From the NCBI GenBank assembly GCA_934636425.1, contig CAKUAV010000190.1, positions 1 through 5,118 on the forward strand: 5,118 bases of DNA, given 5' to 3'. Shown one piece after another: positions 5,059 through 5,118 of this stretch. The notes under the pieces are model-generated. The model was not told where the DNA came from. It was given only the letters and a program-made list of their open reading frames with translations, and did no database searches. How positions within the stretch are numbered: position 1 is the stretch's first letter; every line of letters begins with the position of its first letter. The position numbers and the translations under genes are program-made. This DNA comes from an uncultured Clostridia bacterium (lineage in GTDB: Bacteria > Bacillota > Clostridia > Christensenellales > Aristaeellaceae).

Positions 5059-5118
5059 TTTGCCCTCGGTTCACGCCTGTCTTTTTTCCTTTGTCAGGAA
5101 AAAAGAGACGGCTTGCGG
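5059..5118 (-). repeat. 60-bp exact inverted copy of 292-351
   Basis: Read on the minus strand, all 60 bases match 292-351, including the AT-rich hairpin (5080-5106). The match reaches the last base of the window, so the repeat probably continues outside. Just inside it, 5025-5058 carries further inverted modules of the left-end 43-bp repeats (GCCTGCCCTCGCGGCTC and TTGCGGGGATTTGCCCTCG). This marks the element as a dispersed repeat found in both orientations; I see no transposase or target duplication within the window. Confidence 0.9.

Overview
The window looks like GC-rich chromosomal DNA from a low-copy-number part of a Firmicute genome, most likely an anaerobic gut Clostridia lineage (Oscillospirales or Christensenellales type). 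The grounds are a clostridial-type two-domain SSB protein, a secreted TlpA-like thioredoxin with a Cna-B-like tail, good sigma-A promoters with consensus -35/-10 boxes, AGGAG-type ribosome binding sites, and families of dispersed GC-rich repeats. The taxonomic call is inference; no marker gene fixes it.

Layout. 1-752 holds no convincing gene. It contains small hairpins, a minus-strand G-quadruplex motif, two ~133-bp direct repeats, and short 43-bp tandem repeats. 753-784 is a bidirectional terminator that ends the minus-strand gene at 802-2640, an exported 612-residue thioredoxin-fold protein. That gene has a perfect TTGACA/TATAAT promoter (2681-2708). Next, also on the minus strand, is a complete tRNA-Leu(CAA) at 2841-2924 with its own promoter (2942-2970) and a strong intrinsic terminator (2787-2835). 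From about 3085 to 4010 there is a non-coding tandem array of seven to eight ~127-bp units, each rich in internal inverted repeats. On the plus strand, 4122-4847 encodes a two-OB-fold SSB-like protein without the usual acidic C-terminal tip, followed by an intrinsic terminator (4857-4892). The last 60 bases are an exact inverted copy of 292-351.

How the parts relate. The three genes are independent transcription units, each with its own signals, and there is no operon. The thioredoxin-like protein would act outside the membrane in thiol-disulfide exchange, the tRNA reads UUG codons, and the SSB-like protein would bind single-stranded DNA. No defence system, mobile element, CRISPR array or biosynthetic cluster is visible. 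The unexplained content is the repeat DNA: the ~127-bp array between the tRNA and ssb promoters, and the dispersed repeat family at both ends. All six-frame ORFs within these repeats look spurious.
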